Of a stretch of 64,000 nt of DNA, positions 59,610 through 64,000 are shown piece by piece. Position 1 is the stretch's first letter, and the number at the start of each line of letters is the position of its first letter. The notes below the pieces were generated by a model that searched no databases, was not told where the DNA came from, and saw nothing but the letters and a program-made list of their open reading frames with translations. The stretch is from JAXGQE01 sp040766585 (GTDB lineage Bacteria > Bacillota > SLNR01): NCBI GenBank assembly GCA_040766585.1, contig JAXGQE010000008.1:1-64000 (forward strand), read 5' to 3'. Both the position numbers and the translations under genes were made by a program.

Positions 59610-60827
59610 TTGAGAACGAGCGGTGAGCGACTCAAGCAAATGATCCTTGAGCTGGGCAGCATCGGCAAGACAGCGGAGGGCGGTGTGACCCGGCGCGCAT
59701 TCACAAATGAAGATATCCAGGGGCGGAATTACATCAGCACCCATCTCCAGGAACTGGGCTGCTCAATTCGAGTGGATGCTGCCGGCAATCTGATCGGGCG
59801 ATGGCCGGGTACGGACGAAACCCTACCCGCCATTGTGGCAGGATCCCATACCGATACCGTACCCAACGGAGGGCTTTTTGACGGAACCATCGGTGTACTT
59901 AGCGGCATAGAGTGTATCCGTACACTCCAGGAGAATGGAATCAGACTGAAGCACCCCTTTGAGATCATCTCCTTTTCAGCTGAAGAAGGCAGTGCTTTGG
60001 GCGGAACATTCGGGAGCCGGGCCATGGCCGGGCAGATCCACCTGGATGCCTTAACCGATCAGCAGCGCCTGATCATGAATGGAAATCTTCAGGCCTTCGG
60101 ATTGGATCTGGACAACCTCTACTCCGCCAAAAGGAACCCGAAAACCATGAAAGCATTTTTGGAAGTGCATGTGGAGCAAGGCGGGATATTGGAACAAAAA
60201 AACGTTCCCATTGGGATTGTCTATGGTATAGTCGGAATCTATCGGTATGAAGTTATCATCCAGGGTGAAGCCAACCATTCGGGATCGACGCCCATGGATA
60301 AACGGGATGATGCCCTGGTGAAAGCAGCCAAGATTATCCTAGCTGTCCAGGATTATGTCCGGGAAGAAAGTGCAGACATGGTGGGCACCGTGGGCTCTAT
60401 TCAGGTTAAGCCCAATGCCATCAACGTGATCCCCGGGGAAGTCCGGATGACGGTGGAATTCAGAGATATCAATGCGTGGGATCCGATACTTGTCTATGAG
60501 CGTCTCCGACATTTTTCCGAAACCCTAGGCGGGGTTTCTTTCAAAAAAATTGTGGAAAAGGAACCGGTTCGCCTCCATCCCGGAATCCAGCAGAAAATTA
60601 AGGAAGCCTGCGAGAAATATGATATTGAATACAACATCATGCCCAGTGCAGCCGGACATGACGCGGTGGCCATGTCGTACCTGACTCCCACGGCCATGAT
60701 CTTCGTGCCCAGCCATGGGGGAATCAGTCACTCTCCCGACGAATGGACCGACTGGGATGATATTACCCATGGAGCGGATGTGCTGCTTCAGACCATTGTA
60801 AGCATTGATCAGGATCCACAGGAATAG
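59610..60827 (+). CDS. M20-family N-carbamoyl-amino acid hydrolase / allantoate amidohydrolase
   Basis: 405 residues from a TTG at 59610. The hydantoinase/carbamoylase amidase pattern is clear: GSHTDTVPNGGLFDGTIGV with the first metal His and the bridging Asp, FSAEEGSALGGTFGSRAM with Glu ligands, HVEQGG, GEANHSGSTPM, and the late PSHGGISHSPDEW with His. It cleaves an N-carbamoyl group to CO2 and ammonia. Paired with the hydantoinase and hydantoin racemase downstream, N-carbamoyl-L-amino acid is the likeliest substrate. Confidence 0.88.
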   Translation: MRTSGERLKQMILELGSIGKTAEGGVTRRAFTNEDIQGRNYISTHLQELGCSIRVDAAGNLIGRWPGTDETLPAIVAGSHTDTVPNGGLFDGTIGVLSGIECIRTLQENGIRLKHPFEIISFSAEEGSALGGTFGSRAMAGQIHLDALTDQQRLIMNGNLQAFGLDLDNLYSAKRNPKTMKAFLEVHVEQGGILEQKNVPIGIVYGIVGIYRYEVIIQGEANHSGSTPMDKRDDALVKAAKIILAVQDYVREESADMVGTVGSIQVKPNAINVIPGEVRMTVEFRDINAWDPILVYERLRHFSETLGGVSFKKIVEKEPVRLHPGIQQKIKEACEKYDIEYNIMPSAAGHDAVAMSYLTPTAMIFVPSHGGISHSPDEWTDWDDITHGADVLLQTIVSIDQDPQE

Positions 60828-60875
60828 GGCAGCAGATTGGGGCTGACCACGCATCTTCATATACATGAACCCATC

Positions 60876-60907
60876 AAGGGGGAGGCCGTAGGGCCTGCCC
60901 TCTTTTT
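60876..60907 (+). terminator. Terminator-like hairpin
   Basis: GGGGGAGGCC and GGCCTGCCCTC pair with one mismatch across a 3-base loop, followed by TTTTTC. It separates the carbamoylase from the hydantoinase gene. Confidence 0.65.
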
Positions 60908-60979
60908 CTTCCGTGAAGGAAATTTCTTAGTTCTGAAGAAAATGGATGATAGATTGATCAGAAGAGGGGCGGGATTGGC

Positions 60980-62410
60980 ATGATGGACCTTGTGATTCAA
61001 GGCGGGTTGATTGTCACTGCAGCAAAATCATACCGCGGCAGTATCGGAATTCGCAATGGCAAGATTGACACCATTGTCTCACCAGACACAAAGCTTCCAG
61101 GAAAAAAGGTGGTTTCAGCAGACGGCCTGATGGTCATGCCGGGGTTAATTGATATGCATGTCCATTTTCTGTCGCCGTTTATGGGTCAGATGGGAGCGGC
61201 TGATTTTTACAGCGGAACGGTGGCGGCAGCTGTCGGTGGTGTAACAACCATCCTGGACTTTACCAATACAGCCATCGGGCAGTCCATGCTTGACTCCGTT
61301 CGGGAAAAGGATGACCAGGCCCGGAGTCGGGCTGTAATTGACTACTCGTTCCACCCCCGCATTGTGGAAGCGCCCACTCGGATTATTGATGAGATCAAAC
61401 ATTTGGTTGAATACGGAGTACCAACATTTAAGATGTTCATGACCTATCGAAAACAGGGTGTGCAAGCTCATGATGGGATACTGCTCAAGGTTCTTGAAGA
61501 AGCACGCCGATGGAATGCTCTGCCGGGAGTCCATGCAGAAAACAATGACATTGTGGAGTCATTCATTGATGACGCAGTCGCTGCCGGAAGAACGGACTGG
61601 CATGCTCATGCCCGCACCCGGCCGCCGATTTCCGAAGAAGAAGCCATTCACCGGGCCATCTATTTTGCCAAAAGAGTGAATTGCCCCATATTTATCTATC
61701 ACGTGTCCACCCAAGGGGGTATGGAAGCCATTGCTCAGGCTCAGAAGGAAGGACATCCTGTCTACGCTGAGACTTGCTCTCACTATCTGTCTCTGACAGA
61801 AGACATGTTGAAGCGGGATGATGGCTACAAGTACATATGCAGCCCCCCATTGCGCAGTGCAGAGCATGTGGAGGCCATGTGGGATGGATTGAGCCGGGGG
61901 GTTTTGTCGGTAACGGGTTCCGATGACTGCAACTATTCTGCCGATGCAAAGAAAGCCCCACTCCAGACCGACCGGGAGGGGAACCTGGTTCCGGAATTCC
62001 ATAAAGTGGTCAATGGTTTAACCGGCATGGAAAGCCGCTTCGATGTACTGGTATCGTATGGTGTCAATGGGGGAACATTGACCTGGAATGATCTCGTTCG
62101 GGTAACCAGCTACAATGCAGCCCGCCTATTCGGCTTGTATCCGCAAAAGGGAGATATTCAGATTGGTTTCGATGCGGATCTGATCCTGGTGGACCCCGAG
62201 AAGGAAAAAATATCGACTTACGATCAGCTGCATCTGGATACCCAATACAATCCCTGGGAAGGCATGAAGTCAAAAGGCTCTGTGGTTTCCACCTATGTCC
62301 GAGGCGAGGCGGTCATTGAGAATGGGCAGGTAACAGCACAAGCGGGAACTGGAAAATTTGTGCATAGAAAATTGGATCCGGCTTACTTGCGAAGCTTCCA
62401 AAGGCTTTAA
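60980..62410 (+). CDS. Dihydropyrimidinase / D-hydantoinase family amidohydrolase
   Basis: 476 residues, normal for the family. Metal ligands are His60 and His62 in DMHVHF, the carboxylated Lys is Lys151 in TFKMFM, and further His and Asp ligands lie in YHVSTQGG and GSDDCNYS. VTSYNAARLFGLYPQKG closes the barrel. It opens the ring of hydantoins or dihydropyrimidines to N-carbamoyl acids, the substrate of the carbamoylase upstream. GAGGGGCGGG precedes the ATG. Confidence 0.92.
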   Translation: MMDLVIQGGLIVTAAKSYRGSIGIRNGKIDTIVSPDTKLPGKKVVSADGLMVMPGLIDMHVHFLSPFMGQMGAADFYSGTVAAAVGGVTTILDFTNTAIGQSMLDSVREKDDQARSRAVIDYSFHPRIVEAPTRIIDEIKHLVEYGVPTFKMFMTYRKQGVQAHDGILLKVLEEARRWNALPGVHAENNDIVESFIDDAVAAGRTDWHAHARTRPPISEEEAIHRAIYFAKRVNCPIFIYHVSTQGGMEAIAQAQKEGHPVYAETCSHYLSLTEDMLKRDDGYKYICSPPLRSAEHVEAMWDGLSRGVLSVTGSDDCNYSADAKKAPLQTDREGNLVPEFHKVVNGLTGMESRFDVLVSYGVNGGTLTWNDLVRVTSYNAARLFGLYPQKGDIQIGFDADLILVDPEKEKISTYDQLHLDTQYNPWEGMKSKGSVVSTYVRGEAVIENGQVTAQAGTGKFVHRKLDPAYLRSFQRL

Positions 62411-62489
62411 CAAAGGGGAAAGCCTGCGCCGGATCGATTCTCTTCGGTGCCGCAGCAATCCGGGGAGATATTTCAGTTCCAAGTTATAA

Positions 62490-62515
62490 TCTTGAGTATC
62501 CTTATCTTGAGTATC
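62490..62515 (+). repeat. Direct repeat in the leader of the hydantoin racemase gene
   Basis: TCTTGAGTATC occurs twice with a 15-base period, directly before the AAGGAGGG ribosome binding site. A TATAAT at 62485-62490 overlaps the first copy. It may be a small tandem duplication or a pair of binding sites. Confidence 0.5.
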
Positions 62516-62529
62516 TAAGGAGGGCTACG

Positions 62530-63276
62530 ATGAGAATCAAAATCATCAATCCCAATACCACGTGGGAAATGACTCATTCCATTCAAGAGTCTGCCGTTGG
62601 AGCTGCCCGGAGCAGCACTGAGATTGTGGCTGTCAGCCCCGCTGCAGGCCCCGTTTCCATTGAAAGCTATTACGATGAACAGCTGGCCATTGTGGGGGTT
62701 TTGGAAGAGGTTCTGCTGGGTGAAAAGGATTCATACGACGCATACATTATTGCGTGTTTCGGAGATCCGGGTTTGTATGCTGCACGAGAGATTACATCAG
62801 CCCCGGTGATCGGGATTGCTGAGGCTGCCATGCTGACTGCCTGTATGCTGGCTCCCAAATTCTCAGTTCTTACTGTACTGGCTCGATCTCAGATGATTAC
62901 TGAAGAGCTGATCCGGAAATATGGCTTGTGGGAAAGATGCGCTTCTTTGCGTTCGACCGGGTTGTCCGTTCTGGATTTTGAAAACGATCCGGCAACGGGT
63001 ATCCGGGAGCTGAAACGGGCCGGTGAGATAGCGGTTCGTGAAGATGGGGCTGAAGCACTGCTGCTTGGGTGTGCCGGCATGGCCGGGCTGGAGGATGAGT
63101 TGGAAAACACACTGAAAGTACCCGTCATCAATGGAGTGGCGGCTGCAGTAAAAATGGCGGAGAGTCTTTTTGACCTGGGGAAAAAGACCAGCAAAGTAAA
63201 GACATTCTCTCGACCGGAGCCCAAAACCATCGTCGGGTACGAAAATATTTTTCAGCTTCAAAAACGGGAGGAATGA
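62530..63276 (+). CDS. Hydantoin racemase (Asp/Glu/hydantoin racemase family)
   Basis: 248 residues. IKIINPNTTWEMT at the start is typical. The two catalytic cysteines lie in IIACFGDPGLYAAREI and LLLGCAGM. It racemises 5-substituted hydantoins (or a related amide), so that the stereospecific hydantoinase and carbamoylase can use both forms. AAGGAGGG precedes the ATG. The next gene starts three bases after its stop and is probably in the same operon. Confidence 0.87.
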   Translation: MRIKIINPNTTWEMTHSIQESAVGAARSSTEIVAVSPAAGPVSIESYYDEQLAIVGVLEEVLLGEKDSYDAYIIACFGDPGLYAAREITSAPVIGIAEAAMLTACMLAPKFSVLTVLARSQMITEELIRKYGLWERCASLRSTGLSVLDFENDPATGIRELKRAGEIAVREDGAEALLLGCAGMAGLEDELENTLKVPVINGVAAAVKMAESLFDLGKKTSKVKTFSRPEPKTIVGYENIFQLQKREE

Positions 63277-63278
63277 TC

Positions 63279-63665
63279 ATGGAGATCGAAATTCTGGCAG
63301 GGGAGTATGCTGTCTGCCAGATTCCCAAAGGCCAAAGCATGGCACCTCCCAAAGATCGTGGCGGATTCTGGTCGGTTACCGAAACCGATGAGGAGGTTTC
63401 CCTGATCTGCCGTGTCGATAGAATCCCGGAAACTCTGCAGAAAGAGACAGGATGGTGTGTCACTCGTATCCGCGGCGTGCTGGATTTTTCACTGGTAGGG
63501 GTGCTTTTGAAAGTCATTCAGCCCTTGGCAGACCGGGGAATCAGCATATTTACCGTATCAACTTACAATACGGACTACATCCTTTTGAAGGAAGAATGTT
63601 TGGAGGAAGCCGTGCAGGCTTGGAATGAACAAGGATATCATGTCAGGAGGGAAAGCCATGATTAA
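63279..63665 (+). CDS. ACT-domain protein
   Basis: 128 residues from the ATG at 63279 (GGGAGG, 7-base spacing; an ATG at 63273 overlaps the previous stop). It has two ACT-like halves of the CASTOR/ACT_7 type: EIEILAGEYAVCQIP, the middle GFWSVTETDEEVSLIC, and the second half with GVLLKVIQPLADRGISIFTVSTYNTDY. Such proteins bind amino acids and may sense the product of the hydantoin pathway. It has no catalytic domain. Confidence 0.8.
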   Translation: MEIEILAGEYAVCQIPKGQSMAPPKDRGGFWSVTETDEEVSLICRVDRIPETLQKETGWCVTRIRGVLDFSLVGVLLKVIQPLADRGISIFTVSTYNTDYILLKEECLEEAVQAWNEQGYHVRRESHD

Positions 63666-64000
63666 TGTAGTGGATTTGGAACCTGGAATAAAAGAAATAC
63701 AATTGTTTTCCAATGAACGGCAGTTCAGAGCTTTTGTAGTCGAAACACCGAAAGGGGCCGTGTTGATTGACACCGGTCTGCCGGATACTGCCGAAGAGCT
63801 GGTCCGTACTGTGGAGCCCATGAACATCAGCATGGTCGTTTTGACCCATTACCACCAGGATCACACAGGCGGGCTAGAAATCATGGCCGAGAAAATGCCG
63901 GACATGGAGTTTGCAGCCCATGAACTGGAGGCCGAGAAAATCAAAGTACCCATGACCCGGCTGCTGAAAGACGGGGATCTGGTGGCGGATACGCTGCGGG
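63658..64000 (+). CDS. Metallo-beta-lactamase-fold hydrolase (3' end outside window)
   Basis: At least 114 residues; the reading is still open at the window end. LTHYHQDHTGG (HxHxDH) supplies the metal site, and GAVLIDTGLPD precedes it. GGAGGGAAAGCC lies before the ATG, which overlaps the end of the ACT gene by 8 bases, so it belongs to the same operon. The substrate (lactone, ester, thioester or amide) cannot be judged without the C-terminal half. Confidence 0.85.
   Translation, partial: MINVVDLEPGIKEIQLFSNERQFRAFVVETPKGAVLIDTGLPDTAEELVRTVEPMNISMVVLTHYHQDHTGGLEIMAEKMPDMEFAAHELEAEKIKVPMTRLLKDGDLVADTLR

Noticed and set aside
1..64000. CRISPR array
   Set aside because: No spaced repeats of 23-40 bases with unique spacers anywhere; the only tandem repeats are the 6-bp and 9-bp arrays.

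Overview
The window looks like chromosomal DNA from an anaerobic, amino-acid-fermenting Gram-positive bacterium of the Clostridia type, with moderate GC content. The evidence is strong GGAGG ribosome binding sites, many TTG and some GTG starts, a cyclic-di-GMP-I riboswitch in front of a cell-surface protease, an Na+/alanine-glycine symporter, a histidine-to-glutamate pathway that ends in formimino-tetrahydrofolate, type III pantothenate kinase, and a clostridial-type dihydropteroate synthase with an extra N-terminal domain. I see no rRNA, tRNA or CRISPR array.

The window has two halves of different character. Bases 1 to about 15,600 are loosely packed. Intact genes (aminotransferase, YtcJ-type amidohydrolase, Rrf2 regulator with a divergent FMN-binding protein, secreted SCP2-like protein, polysaccharide deacetylase, YgeA-type racemase, MFS transporter, purine phosphoribosyltransferase, MTA/SAH nucleosidase) alternate with long stretches holding gene relics. 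From 15.6 kb onward the DNA is more compact. At 15.6-25.2 kb are the AGCS symporter, a PPC-domain protein, an MtnA-like isomerase, a DUF4153-type membrane protein, a lipoprotein and the riboswitch-controlled S8 protease. At 25.4-31 kb are a reductive-dehalogenase-like iron-sulfur protein, a D-aminoacylase-type hydrolase, and a tightly coupled pair encoding a GIY-YIG/DUF7662 protein and an HD-domain protein.

Bases 30.9-37.0 kb carry a complete histidine degradation operon on the minus strand (hutH-hutU-ftcD-hutI-fchA). Divergent from it is a zinc-finger/HTH/Panacea-domain protein. Then follow a DMT permease, an NMT1-type ABC transporter (binding protein, permease, ATPase), a YbaK-type deacylase, an unusual TOPRIM plus DnaB-like (Twinkle-like) protein, a patatin, exonuclease III and an S24-like regulator.

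Bases 47.4-59.6 kb hold a housekeeping block: tilS-hpt, an inserted IS element with an 18-bp target duplication, ftsH, the folate genes folE-folP-folB-folK, then nadC-birA-P1 peptidase and coaX. The right end (59.6-64.0 kb) is a hydantoin/N-carbamoyl amino acid cluster (carbamoylase, dihydropyrimidinase, hydantoin racemase, an ACT protein and a truncated metallo-beta-lactamase-fold hydrolase).

Together the genes describe a cell that lives on amino acids and nitrogenous heterocycles. Histidine, hydantoins and N-acylated D-amino acids are opened by amidohydrolases, racemases adjust stereochemistry, and folate and cofactor genes supply the one-carbon carriers. All product names rest on motifs and family recall; no database search was run.
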